Part shown: in pieces, positions 9,886 through 21,554 of the stretch
Numbering within the stretch: the first letter of the stretch is position 1
Layout of the letters: the number at the start of each line of letters is the position of its first letter
Source: Brettanomyces bruxellensis
Lineage: Eukaryota > Ascomycota > Pichiomycetes > Pichiales > Pichiaceae
Assembly: GCF_011074885.1 (NCBI RefSeq)
Contig: NC_054684.1
Coordinates: forward strand, 1 to 64,000
Length of the DNA: 64,000 nt
Direction: 5' to 3'
The notes under the pieces: model-generated
Seen by the model: only the letters and a program-made list of their open reading frames with translations
Database searches by the model: none
What the model was told of the DNA's origin: nothing
Position numbers and translations under genes: made by a program

Positions 9886-12388
9886 ATGAGTACAATTCTT
9901 CGAAATTTAGAAGATTTTCTAGGTAAAGATAGTACCCCTTTGGTTAAACATCTCTTAATCTCGAACCGAACTTGGTAGATGAGCAAGTTATCGTAGCTGA
10001 TGCAGACCTTGATAAATCGGATGATGAGGATGAACAAATCAGGAATTACAGAGAGCGATTAAAGAGGCACGATCAGATAGAAGATGGACATAAAAGAAGG
10101 CGCCATAACATAGATATTCATGATCATATGATGGACTCCCAGAACATGCTCCTTCGTGTTCTGTCATGATTCTCCATGGAAAAAAGGAATATGAGTTACC
10201 ATGCTCCGTGGCATACATATATAATATATATCAGAAAGTTTGCGTCACAACTCTAGTTTTGCTTCCATGATGTATCAAAGGAAGATGAAATTTTGATACT
10301 GAAATTGCTTCGATTTTGAGAGAGAGAAATTCAATGAGGGACAAAGAAGTGATTAAAGAATTTATTAAATCATTTACTGACTGGCTTGCCATATTAAGGC
10401 GATTGCAAATAGTATTTACAATTTTTGATGAATCCCAAACTTTAGAATCACGAAGAAAAAAGGCGAATAATTCCCTTTTGGATTACTAAATTTGGTAGGG
10501 TTGCCTTGAGCCACTGTTTAATAGTGATTCAGACAGTTCTGACAAGCATTTTATGGAAAATGGCCTTATGAAATGCTTTTTGCAATTTTTTGTCACAACC
10601 TACACGTTTTATGACCCTCCATCTGAACAAATGAACGAAGATTATACTTTGGTGAATGACTTTTTTGATATATTAAAAGTGATTTCCGATAATACGAAGC
10701 ATACAAAGCCATTGAATTTAACTTCCTTGTTTAAGCATGCTGCGGCTATGTTTGTTAAAGAGTTTGATAACACGTATGAGGAACCCTCACAATTTGTTTC
10801 ACGATTAAAATTTCTTCTATTGAAGCTTCGTGATTTTAAAGATATGATATGCGTTGAGATGCGAATGCATATTGATCCTTTACTGTGTTCCATATGTAAG
10901 GGATGCTTGACTTCGAATTTTGCAAAACAAAACTTCTTGGAAATAATTTTTGAAGACGTTATAGAATTTAGGTTTCAGGTTGAATTTGTCTATAGTGTAC
11001 AAGAAAAGTACCGTTTGAATTTGCATGCTTGGGAGTCAACTAAGAGTTTCATTGAAAAAAAGCTACAATAATGATTATAAGACAGAAACGCGAAACTAGG
11101 ACATTAAAGTTATATAGTGCCGGACAAGTTATGGCAGATTTGATAAATTTTAGTAAGAATCTTGAGGATATTTTGCTAAATATGTCCGCATGAGTTCAGT
11201 TGCTCTGGTCATTCAAAATGTTCTCAAGAGAACGAATTCAGAGAATTTTGTAGCTGAAGCTCTGGCGAGGTATATGCACCATGAACTTATAAATGTGTTT
11301 AATGCTGCTGAAGAATCTTCGAAGACAAAGATCTCTCTATTTCCTTAAGGAATAGTGAGGTGGAAAAATTATCATTACATTGTTCAATGATATTTTCCAT
11401 GATACCGGTAAAAGAAATTTAGTTACTGCTATCTATGAAAATATATTAAGGAAGGAATTACTCTATGGAACATTATAATGCCAACGCGATTGAAAAATGA
11501 CTGTATCGAATTAGTCAGGGAGGAATTTGCAGTGCGGTGCATGGGTGAAAAGTTCAGTCTAAATGTTAATAACAGCTTGCTCATCATGATACATGATTTG
11601 CAGAAAAGTAATTTGGAGCTTTATAAGTTTGTCAGCCAATCCAAATCACAATTTAAGGCAAATTTTTGCTGCTTAAAAAAGGAGGATTGGACTAAGGAAT
11701 TACCCGGGAATTTGTTCAGTTACCTAATGAATTAACCGATGTGGCCTGCCGATATCAGAAGAGTCTCAATAAGCAAAACTTTGAGTGGTATTATCAATTA
11801 CAGAGAGTCACGTTGAATGTTCTTTTTAATGAAAATGATTCACATTCCTTAAAAGAAATTGAATGTTCGAGCTATCAGGCCGCTATATTTTTGGCATTTC
11901 AGAATCGATATGTCATTTCTCTCAAGGAACTTCAGTCAATTACAAAAATGGAATTACAATTTCTTGAAGAAAACTTGAAATTGCTCGTTGGAAAAAGGAT
12001 GTTACTTTGTCATACCAAGAATAAGACGTACGAAATTAATTCGAAGTTCATGTCAGACAAAAAAGTCATCAAACTTCATAATTATATTAATAAAAAAAAA
12101 AATTTCAAACTAACCAGAACCGGAATAGAAAGAGCCGATTTCGAAATGATGCATATGAGGATCACCTGTTTTATCACTCGGAAACTTAAAGCGGACAGTC
12201 CAATTGAATATCTAAAGCTAGTGGAGGATATTTTACACTACTTGGTAGAATCCAATGTGAATTTTAAACAGATTCTTACCTGTCACAACACTGATATTCA
12301 CGCCTTTATCAAGAAGATTCTTGATGAGTTAACGGGAGAAGTTTATATTCGCAGAGTTAATGAAAATTATTATGAGTATATTCCATAA
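9886..12388 (+). pseudogene. Cullin-family ubiquitin ligase scaffold, multiple frameshifts
   Basis: Cullins scaffold RING ubiquitin ligases. The middle frame (10553-11071) looks like cullin repeats. The region 11400-11735 carries a cullin-homology pattern (YENILRKELLYG, then PTRLKNDCIELVREEF and EKFSLNVNNSLLIMIHDL). The last frame (11741-12388) has SSYQAAIFLAFQNRYVISLKEL followed by the winged-helix end, IERADFEMMHMRITCFITRKLKADSPIEY and a terminal YIRRVNENYYEYIP. The neddylation site is not of the usual IVRIMK form. The divergence from Cdc53 suggests an Rtt101- or Cul3-type cullin, but I cannot choose. At least five frame breaks are present, near 9970, 10170, 10500, 11075-11470 and 11735. 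The N-terminal boundary is uncertain. Confidence 0.6.
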
Positions 12389-12480
12389 TAAAATTCATCG
12401 CTACGAGTGCAAACAAATGCATGTGAAATCGTTGTCGATGTGTCGATTTTTATTTAAAGAGAAGAATAATTTGAATAATA

Positions 12481-13294
12481 NNNNANNNNNTNTCANANNN
12501 NNCNNNNNATAANNNNNTNANNANNNNNNNTTNNNNAANNNNNNNTNNNNNNNNNNNNNNANTNNANNNTNNGNNTANNNANNTNNNNNNNNNNTNTTNN
12601 ATGNNNNNANNNANNCNANNNNTNNNNNNTNNNANNNANTANNNNTNNNNNNNNNANNNNNNNTGNTNNNNNNNTNNNNANNNNNNTNNNNNNNNGNNNN
12701 NNNNANNNNNNGNANNNCNNNANNNNNNNNNNNNANNNGNNNNANTNNANANGNNTNNANNNCTNNANNNNNGGNNTNNNTNNNNNNNTNNNTCTTNNNT
12801 CNGTACAGANNTNACANNNGNCNANCAANACTNATTNNNATNATNNACNTNTCANNNNNNTGCANTTAANNTANACTCNGTNNTGNANCNNNCTANTTGA
12901 NNACTTTACANNNNATNACATGTNNAANNTACTNNAANTACNNCAATNACNTNTNNANNATTATCTTTGAAACCTNCAATATNTNNTCNNNNAGATNNAT
13001 NNANNCNAACANTTNAAAAANNANNCNCGANNNCNGNATNNNACTNNGGCTCATCGANNNCTAANNAGTGAATTTTANNNCTAAACCANNCAGNNCNTCT
13101 NCGANTTTCTGTAAGGGGTAACNAAGCGCATATTNGTTTNAANCNANANTANNTTANNTNATGTAAGTNCAAAGTGATTNNTGNGTTNGNTNNGCANNNN
13201 NGATATNAANNNNCNNAAANATNANGNNNNGNNTGNTNNNAAATAGNGTNNTNAGAANGTNNTGANCGNAGANNATAAGNAGAGCTNCACGGAA
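12481..13294. other. Low-quality block, mostly N
   Basis: About 800 positions of scattered bases among N, ending at the 5' LTR. No gene can be read. The gap fully covers the left flank of the retrotransposon, so its target-site duplication cannot be judged on this side. Bases 12389-12480, before it, hold only the cullin 3' flank. Confidence 0.9.
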
Positions 13295-13907
13295 TGTCGG
13301 ACATATGAGAATATTACCTAGTATTAGGTAATCTATTATATATATGTCATTAGATTTATTTGTTTTGAGATCTGAACTTATTCTAAAATAACGAAGATTT
13401 AGAATAATATCTAATAGAGACAATCCTGGATAAAATGCACTAACTGTGTATGTTAGGGAATCAGCAGAAAAATAATTATGCGCGATCATAATTCTGTTTC
13501 TGAGAATTAAATCTTTTTTTTTTTATTATGTATGATTACCTCACTTTATTTTCCTTTTTATTTTTACTTTACTTTACCTCTTTTTATATAACTTGTTTCT
13601 TCTACGAAGGGACGAGACCCGATAGCCTATTTTGCAATACAACTAGTTCGACTCCACTTTGATGGTAACAGAGTAAAGGAAGTAAATTCATTTTCTTCTA
13701 TGGTGATACATACACAATTGTTAGAATGTTAAAGGCATTAACATTATCACACAGACCACTTGGTACATTTATATCCACCCACTTAGGTAACCGACCTTAC
13801 AATTGTCTGAATCTCCCCGACTGCTAGGTTCTTATTAGTTCTATTAAAGAAGGAGTTTGATAGCTAAAGCCCGGGAGTAACTCATAAGGTCTCTCTTAAC
13901 TCCNACA
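13295..13907 (+). repeat. 5' LTR of Ty1/copia element (613 bp)
   Basis: Begins TGTCGGA and ends TCCNACA, the inverted terminal repeats of the element (TCCGACA in the other copy). It is nearly identical to the LTR at 19420-20030. I see only an indel in the TA run near 13335, one extra T in the T-run at 13514-13524, and one N. The following TGGCGTCACAGACAGG starts with TGG, as expected of a primer-binding site, but I could not match it to a tRNA. Confidence 0.92.
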
Positions 13908-13936
13908 TGGCGTCACAGACAGGATAACCAATTTGT

Positions 13937-15076
13937 GTGATTTTTGTGAAGAGGCAGATGTGTATGCCATCTTTTTTTCTTTTGAATTTAGTTGAGAATT
14001 CTACGAGAAGGAATTTTTTATTATGTCTACTGAATTTCTCTCAAGAAAAATTCTCGCTTGATGAAAATATTTTCAGGTTATGCCTCCTGGGAAAATTTTC
14101 TAAGATCCGTTATGAGTGTTAACAGATTGAGAAATTTGTGTAGATCGCTGATCATATCGATTACATAATCTCATTCATATTATCTTTATCAGCTGGTTTT
14201 TAACTGAGCTTCAGATACATTATTTCGATGCCTAAAGATGTTTAATGATTCGTTTACTTTTCAAGTGAAATCATATTTTGCTGCGCGTGAATTGTTGTTA
14301 TCTCAATTTTGAGTCAAGGAAGCTGTTCCTACTCGATATTCTTAACGAGATGATCTCATATATATTAATCAGAAATTTGTCAGAAATGGAATTACTACCA
14401 AACTCTGCTATTGATGAATAGAGCTGCTTATGCAAATGGAATTTTGTTCATAGAATACTGCAAGCCCTACTTATTATTCTGGGAACTTACGATTGTGACA
14501 AACATTGAATTACATCAGGATGGTTTAGGAATGTTTTAGATGNTNTCANGNATGATGATTATNNGAANCCNNTTTANTGNTTATNTCNANATCATTGACA
14601 ATNTCANTACANCTATNAAATGGTGTNGTTGNTATCACGGGGATACNGATATTTTGGCCCATCTTAGACCCGGTGTCNCTGAATCGATTAAAGGAAATTG
14701 TTCAGAATTTGATGAAATAAACGACTTAGTTGAATTTAAGAAATGGATCGAAAGAAAAGTCAAGTCTAAACGTAATGCTGCGATTGTTTCGAAGTCGCTT
14801 TCCAAGTCAATCTTTGTGACTTCCAACAAGCAAGGTTATTCCAGCATTTCGAAAAACAAGAAAAGACAAGAGCCGCCGAATAATAACCGTTCGCATGGAT
14901 CTGATCATCAGAAGAAGGATCAATCTAACAAAGGCAAGAAGAATGAGAGGAAGGAGAATATGAATAATGTCAAATTGAGCGATGAATCTACTAATATCTC
15001 CGAGTTACAAGTCCTAGGCAGCGTGCCAATGGATAGTTTGAATACTCCGAGGCATTCGAGATTTTATCTTAATTGA
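13937..15076 (+). pseudogene. gag-like region of copia element, broken
   Basis: Several short forward frames, the last (14540-15076) partly masked by N. It reads as a hydrophilic, Lys/Asn-rich protein with a basic tail (SNKGKKNERKENMNN). No CCHC zinc knuckle is visible, as in Ty1 Gag. The start codon cannot be fixed. Confidence 0.55.
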
Positions 15077-18000
15077 TAATGGCGCTGCCATTAGTCTCAC
15101 AGGTCATAGGGAATGGCTACATGATTACATGCCTTTCCGCAAGGACGATAAAGTTTTCTCTGTTGGTTATGACGATAGTCAAAAGAAATTGGAAGGTTCC
15201 GGTAGGATAATCTTTAATTACATGGGAAATGTTCTTACACTCTACCTACACTATTATGAGGGTGCTCCTACTATCTTTTCAGAAGACGATATCAACCGTT
15301 GCCCTGAATGCCGAATTCAGACCTACTTTCACGATTTTGGTACCAAATCTCAGACTTATTCAAAGGTTCTCAATGTTGGAGATGAATGTATTCAGTTAGT
15401 TCAAGTTAACAAGCTATGGTATATACCAGGTGATTTTAATCAGTTTATGATTGGTGGAGGACAATTGCATATAAACAACTTACATCTTAAATTGGCTCAT
15501 GCTAACCNTAGGCTAATCAAAAAAAGTCTATTAATCATGGGACGATTACTGCTTCGAANAAGGAAATAAAGGAACTTGATGAATTGCTCAGCAAAGGTTG
15601 TGTTGATTGTATGGAAGCGAAGGCGAGACGAGCAAATGCTATAGAGGGTTCAAGAGACTATTACTTGCGTCCTATTCCTTTTGATGTTGTTTATTCCGAT
15701 GTTTGCATTGTCTAGACGCACACGAGTGTTGGCGAAATGGGTTGCTTTGTTACTTTTAAGGACCAATATACTAAGTATACAACGGTTTTTATGATGAAAC
15801 ACAAGAGTGATGTTGCTCGTGCAGTTGATAAATACGTTCGATGGGTATCAAACCAATTTAGCAAGGAAGGATACAGAGTGCATAAAATCTTCTCAGATAA
15901 AGGTACTGAATACTTAAATGCTGAATTGAAAACCATATTAGAACGTGAAGGTATTGAACTTCATACTACCTCCGGTTATACATCTGCGTCTAATGGTGTT
16001 GCTGAACGCTTGAACTTAACGATTATGAATGATGCGCGTGCCATGTTGCATTCTGGTAAAGTTTCTCACAATTTTTGGAAGGAAGCTGTGCTATATTCAG
16101 TATTTGTCAGGAACAATCTCGTGAATGATAATATTGGAACCAGTCCGTCACTTAAACTCAAGTTTATGTCTCCCAAAACTAAGGATTTGCATATCTTTGG
16201 TGAACTTTGTGAGGTTACTTACCCTCCGAAATACACACCTAAGCTTGGGGAAAGGGCTGTTCAGGGCATATATCTTGGATGGAGCAATGAAACCTTTGGT
16301 TGCCAAGTCTTCATCCCGAATACGCCAGGAGACACACGTTACGGTACATTTACGGATACACGCCATGTTCAATTTATGAACCCGTCTGTACTTTATACAG
16401 ACTATTTTCTTACACCTCAATCACGCGTGGATGATTCATTGCAGTCACTTTATGATCCAAGAATTGAGATTTTTGCCGATCTATCTGCTGATGATGCATC
16501 AAGTGATATTTCTTCTGAGGTGCCGAGTATTGTTGGATTATCTGAAGGTCAGAATGCGTCATCTATTCCTGTTGACAGAAAGCTCTACGACGATGCTGCT
16601 ATGCAGACCGAGCTATCTGAAGATGATGATCATTCGATTGTGACAGAGCCCACATTGCGTGCTGGCAGTCCAATTGTATCCAGTTCAGACGATGACTACG
16701 AAAGTGATTCTGACTGGGTGCCAGATTCAGATGATAATTCAGACATACTGTCTACTACTTCTTCTACGTCTGAGGACTACTCTGATGATATTGAGAGCGC
16801 TGCCGACTTACGTGAAGTCTCAAACTCAGAGGAACCTCAGACTATCCAAGCATCAGACGAGAAGCCTACAGCGGAAACTACTATGCTTTTCGACTTGGAT
16901 GCAGGAGATCACTCAACTCCTCAACTGCATTACAGGAAGCCAAACTTTAAGAAGCCTGCCAAGGGTACTAAACCCAAGAAAGTTTCATCGAAGCCCGCTC
17001 CTAATGCGAAGCGTTCACCTATGGTTGGTCATGCTGGTAAGATTAAGGGAGCGAAGCATTCAATGCCCCAAGCTCCTAAGGAGAACGTTAAAGCTGAGAG
17101 ATCTACTGCAACTTCTACTGACGACAACCCTGTTGTCGGTGGAAAGGAATCGAACAATCTTGCTACTTCCAGAGTGACAGTTCCTGAAAATATGGAAGCA
17201 CTGAGCACGTTAAATCGTCCGTTGCCCGTGGTCGAACCTGAGAAATTTGCAGTTTCTGATTCACCAAGTTTAAATGCTGGTGAAAAGGATTATCAGAGAC
17301 TAACTGGACACAATCACACGGAGTCCAAGCATCATACTACGACCAGGCATCTTAACATCCCTTTACAAGCAGAACATGAAGATGATCGAGCATTACTCAA
17401 CTCGTCATTGGATGGAGAAGTCAATCACTCTAAGTTACCTCAAGTTACTTCACCTCATGATACTTTGGCGGACAAATCCGGATCCTCTGGCCATAAGATA
17501 TCATTTCAAGTGATTCCTGCGACTTCTGCTGGTGAAAAAGTGAAGACCGAGAAGGGTTCAAGCCGTTTGAACAAGTCCAAATTCTCTTCCTTAGAGCCTT
17601 TTAGGACTGGAACTCGTTTATCAAGAAAACATACTTATGATGATCTTGTGAATGGGGACACCCGTTCCTCGGTGCCGTTGATTAACAGCACTCCTGGCGA
17701 ATCTTCTGCTCCTGAGCGTACCTATATGGTTGCTCGGAAGAAGCCACGGATTTTTCAAGTGTTGTTAAGCGACATTTATCTCGCAGCTAATCCGAAAGGT
17801 TACAAACAAGCGATGTGCAGCAAGGACGCTGCAAAATGGAAGGCAGCAATTGATGACGAGTAGTTTCACTCTCATCATATACATAACACATGGGATCGCA
17901 ATCCAATTCTTACAGATGATCCGAAAATTTTGAATTGCTGCGTCTCCACAAGTTGGGTTTTTACCGTTAAATCTGATGGTCGACGCAAAGCACGTCTCGT

Positions 18001-19410
18001 TGCTCGCGGTGATCACCAGAAGGAGAATACATATTCAATTACATTTTCTCCAACTCTTCGACCAGAGATCATGAGAGCGATTTTTGCTCTTATTGCTACT
18101 CAGCATTGGTTTATGGCTCAGTTTGATGTCAAAACTGCTTATCTATACAGTCCTATTGATACCGAATTGTACATTTATCAGCCTCAAGGGTATTCTACCC
18201 ACACAAGGCATGCAAAAGTGCCATCCGGCATGAGGGTGGTCTATAAGCTTAACAAAGCTTTATATGGTCTCAAGCAATCGGGCAATTTGTGGCATAAGGA
18301 AATTCAGAAACATTTGGCCAAAATTAATTTTGAAAGTTCCCACCCTTTTCCATCCACCTACATTCATAAGAATCGGAATGGAAAAGTCGATTGCGTTGTT
18401 GGTTTATTTGTGGATGACATTATTGTTGGCGCTTCGAATAAAGCTATACTGGACAAAGTTTACAAACATATATCTGGTAAATATGAGCTTAAAACGATCC
18501 AACCTGATAAGAAGACCAATTTACAGAAGTTTTTGGGGATTGATCTTAAAGGATGGTCGTGTGAAAAAGATTAAGCTATGTCAGTCTGCCTATATCGAAG
18601 AATTCGTTGAGAAGCTTCACCTTACTTTTGCTAGAAGCTGTGCTACTCCGTTAAGTCCAAAATTTCTACTTCGATACTGCGGAACATCCGTTAGAAGCTA
18701 CTAAGGAGATGCTTAATAAGGCAGTCAGTGATTTTCGACGCAAAATTGGTTGTTTATTATACGTCGCGGTTATGACAAGGCCTGATATTGCTTATGCTGT
18801 TGATTACTTAGCGCGTTTTTCGACGTATCCTCATCGTCTAGTCGTTGATCAGTTGAAACATGTTTTAAACTACCTCTATCATAGTCGTTTCAAATCTATC
18901 ATTTATCAACACACTTCGGAAACTAAAATGGATCATTTGATTTGCTACTCAGATAGTGACTATGCTCAAGATCCGATTACAAGGAAGTCCATGAACGGAT
19001 TTCTCATCATGTTTTCGGATGCACCTCTCTATTGGAAGTGCCAGTATACCCCATTGGTCTGCAAGTCATCTACTGAGGCGGAACTTCAGGCAATTTACCT
19101 ACTTTCTAATGAGCTTGAATGGTTTCACCCTCTCATGAAGTTCATGTCCGCTTATCAAGGCGAAGGAAAATATCCTGAACTTTTAGTGGATAACAAATCC
19201 GCTGTTGATACGATAGTTTATGGTAACTTTTCACCAAAATCAAAGCCATACGCTGTCAGGTAGAAATGTTTAGAAGAACGATTTGAAGAGAAGCGTTTCA
19301 TTATCAAACACGTTAGTACGAAGGACCAGTTAGCTGATATTCTTACTAAACCTATTACTACCAAGGTATTGGGTAAGTTAAGGAGCATGATTATTCAGAT
19401 GCTACAAATC
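15070..19410 (+). pseudogene. pol region: protease, integrase, reverse transcriptase, RNase H
   Basis: Protease: FILIDNGAAISLTG at about 15060-15105, with Asn where the family usually has Ser or Thr after the catalytic Asp. Integrase: zinc-binding HLKLAH and CVDCMEAK, then YSDVC, SDKGTEYL and NGVAERLN, giving D and D-35-E spacing. A long low-complexity acidic/basic region follows (16440-17760), with a possible nuclear signal KKPAKGTKPKK. Reverse transcriptase: ARLVARGD, AQFDVKTAYL, ALYGLKQS and the FVDD catalytic box near 18410. RNase H: CYSDSDYAQD, TEAELQAIY and LLVDNKSA, ending ADILTKP. Frame breaks lie near 15525, 18550 and 18660. The TAG codons at 15713, 17861 and 19261 sit in frames open on both sides. 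Confidence 0.85.
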
Positions 19411-19419
19411 AAGGGAGCG

Positions 19420-20030
19420 TGTCGGACATATGAGAATATTACCTAGTATTAGGTAATCTATTATTATATGTCATTAGATTTATTTGTTTTGAGATCTGAA
19501 CTTATTCTAAAATAACGAAGATTTAGAATAATATCTAATAGAGACAATCCTGGATAAAATGCACTAACTGTGTATGTTAGGGAATCAGCAGAAAAATAAT
19601 TATGCGCGATCATAATTCTGTTTCTGAGAATTAAATCTTTTTTTTTTATTATGTATGATTACCTCACTTTATTTTCCTTTTTATTTTTACTTTACTTTAC
19701 CTCTTTTTATATAACTTGTTTCTTCTACGAAGGGACGAGACCCGATAGCCTATTTTGCAATACAACTAGTTCGACTCCACTTTGATGGTAACAGAGTAAA
19801 GGAAGTAAATTCATTTTCTTCTATGGTGATACATACACAATTGTTAGAATGTTAAAGGCATTAACATTATCACACAGACCACTTGGTACATTTATATCCA
19901 CCCACTTAGGTAACCGACCTTACAATTGTCTGAATCTCCCCGACTGCTAGGTTCTTATTAGTTCTATTAAAGAAGGAGTTTGATAGCTAAAGCCCGGGAG
20001 TAACTCATAAGGTCTCTCTTAACTCCGACA
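19420..20030 (+). repeat. 3' LTR of Ty1/copia element (611 bp)
   Basis: TGTCGGA...TCCGACA. It differs from the 5' copy only in two short-run lengths, plus the N in the other copy. Confidence 0.93.
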
Positions 20031-20520
20031 AAGCTGACTAATATTCGTGTGGCGACTGCATATGCAAAACAACAGGTTTTTGCATGATCGCGGGTTATGC
20101 TGAATTCACATAATGTGATGTTCCCAAACAGGATGGATTCCTCTTTGGCATATAATTTGTTATTGTATGAAATTGGAAGAGAAATGGAAGAAGTGTCATT
20201 CTCCATTTAATATAAATATGCGCCCTTGCCCTCCTTTGATACAGAGGCAAGGTTAGATTATGATTTAGTTATTTTTCTAGAAAGGGGGATTGAAAGGAGA
20301 AGATAAGTTATTAGATAGAATAATGAATGAATAGAATGATTCATAGAGAGCTATGAGATAAGAGATATGAAAGGATACGAGAAGTATCAGATAACAATCT
20401 TATTAATCTAATATATATCTTTAGACGGATTTGGTAATCATCTAAAGAATCCTTATACTTCAGGTTATTAAAAATAATATTTTGTTACCTTCAGTCCGAC
20501 CATTTACAATTTCGAAGATT
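20031..20520. other. Spacer between 3' LTR and tRNA genes
   Basis: 490 bp upstream of the tRNA genes. It has purine-rich short repeats (20280-20390) and no coding signal. It may hold older element remnants, but I cannot match any. Confidence 0.35.
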
Positions 20521-20592
20521 GGGAGATTAGTGTAGTGGTTATCATACCTGCCTTCCAAGCAGGTGACATGGGTTCGAATCCCGTATCTCTCA
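20521..20592 (+). tRNA. tRNA-Gly (anticodon UCC), copy 1
   Basis: 72 nt, folding as a standard cloverleaf. The acceptor stem GGGAGAT pairs with ATCTCTC plus discriminator A. The anticodon stem is CCTGC/GCAGG and the loop CTTCCAA, giving anticodon UCC. The T arm GGGTTCGAATCCC is intact, so the B box is consensus. It resembles S. cerevisiae tRNA-Gly(UCC). No run of four or more T occurs in the 53 bp before the next tRNA. Confidence 0.95.
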
Positions 20593-20645
20593 TCTCCAAT
20601 CTTCACCGAAATCCAACGATTGCGAGGTCATTGGAGTTACGGATT

Positions 20646-20717
20646 GGGAGATTAGTGTAGTGGTTATCATACCTGCCTTCCAAGCAGGTGACATGGGTCC
20701 GAATCCCGTATCTCTCA
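20646..20717 (+). tRNA. tRNA-Gly (anticodon UCC), copy 2, altered T loop
   Basis: Differs from copy 1 by one base: the T loop reads TCCGAAT instead of TTCGAAT, changing the universally conserved position 55 (pseudouridine) to C, which also alters the B box. The start-to-start distance to copy 1 is 125 bp, and flanking GATTGGGAG and CCAATC are duplicated too. A T5 terminator follows at 20732-20736. It may be made from copy 1's promoter or be a pseudogene. Confidence 0.85.
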
Positions 20718-20731
20718 TCACCAATCCTTTA

Positions 20732-20736
20732 TTTTT
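20732..20736 (+). terminator. Pol III terminator after the tRNA pair
   Basis: The first run of more than three T downstream of either tRNA-Gly copy, 15 bp after copy 2. Confidence 0.7.
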
Positions 20737-20737
20737 C

Positions 20738-21554
20738 TTATTTTAAGGAAATTTATTGTGAGCGAGGTAAGGAAATTTGCATTATTTATTTCGCTTTGGG
20801 ACAAATTTTAGGGTCTCTTAGCACTTTATGATCTGCGGAATATTACGACGACAATTGTTAACAGAACTACCTCGAAAAAGTTTTTTTATTTACATCTTTG
20901 GACCAGCTATATCTTACGATTACTTAATCTTTTATCACTTATTGGATTTCACTGGTGTGCGAATTGCCTATACTACTTTTTGTATTACTTTGTATGGATC
21001 ATTGCTTATGCTTCGGATATGTGATCTCTCCCCAAGTAAGAATATATTTAAGGGGTATAGCAGCACCCCTCGTATTTTCTTATCCTCTTATTACTTTGAT
21101 TTCATTTTATCTCTTTCTTTAAAGACTATCACCACTATATCTTTTGATATAAGCCACCATTCTATCAATATGCCTTCCAATATTTTGGATGACTTACAAT
21201 ATACCCCACATGGCAATAATACTGTTGCTAAACAGGTCAGGTTCCCCTTTTAGAACCGAATACGAGTTATTCGAATTCCATCACATTCGGCGATCAAATT
21301 GAATCGAAAGAGCACAGCCTTACATTCACATTTGTTTTTCTTTTATTCAGCAATATCCAAATAAGAATATTTAGTATTAGTTTTCCTAGTTTTCCTATGT
21401 TTCTTTGACTTTTTTTTCCTTTATGTCAAAAATATAAAACTTATCTGTAATATGTATTACAACTAACAGAGACCAAATTTACAACTACGCAGGTATAGTG
21501 TAGCGGATAGCTTAAACAATTATTCCAGGCCATCAAGAACTTTTTTGATGTTCA
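20738..21554. other. Spacer with a doubtful 141-codon ORF
   Basis: A forward frame at 20828-21253 (ATG start) reads as a hydrophobic, Ile/Leu/Tyr/Ser-rich protein ending NTVAKQVRFPF. I recognise no family. Its composition could be chance in AT-rich DNA or a remnant of an element. An A-box-like TAGTGTAGCGG near 21496 has no matching B box. Confidence 0.3.

Larger units (their letters stand above)
13295..20030 (+). mobile_element. Ty1/copia LTR retrotransposon, interrupted reading frames
   Basis: Full-length 6.7 kb element with LTRs of 613 and 611 bp. Domain order is gag, protease, integrase, reverse transcriptase, RNase H, which defines the copia (Pseudoviridae) type. Frames are interrupted by N, single-base frameshifts and three in-frame TAG codons (15713, 17861, 19261). 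A purine-rich AAGGGAGCG precedes the 3' LTR. The five bases flanking each end (CGGAA, AAGCT) do not match, so no target-site duplication is visible. The element ends 490 bp upstream of two tRNA-Gly genes, the position Ty1-like elements favour. Near-identical LTRs argue for recent insertion. Confidence 0.93.

Noticed and set aside
1..12388. Introns as the cause of the frame breaks
   Set aside because: Breaks lack GTATGT/TACTAAC signals, conserved residues run right up to and past them, and one-base changes restore the frame.
13295..20030. RIP-like mutation of the retroelement
   Set aside because: The LTRs are nearly identical and lack clustered C-to-T changes; three TAG codons alone are too little, and RIP is not known in budding yeasts.
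21488..21540. A third tRNA
   Set aside because: A good A-box-like TAGTGTAGCGG is present, but no B box, no cloverleaf and no matching acceptor stem.
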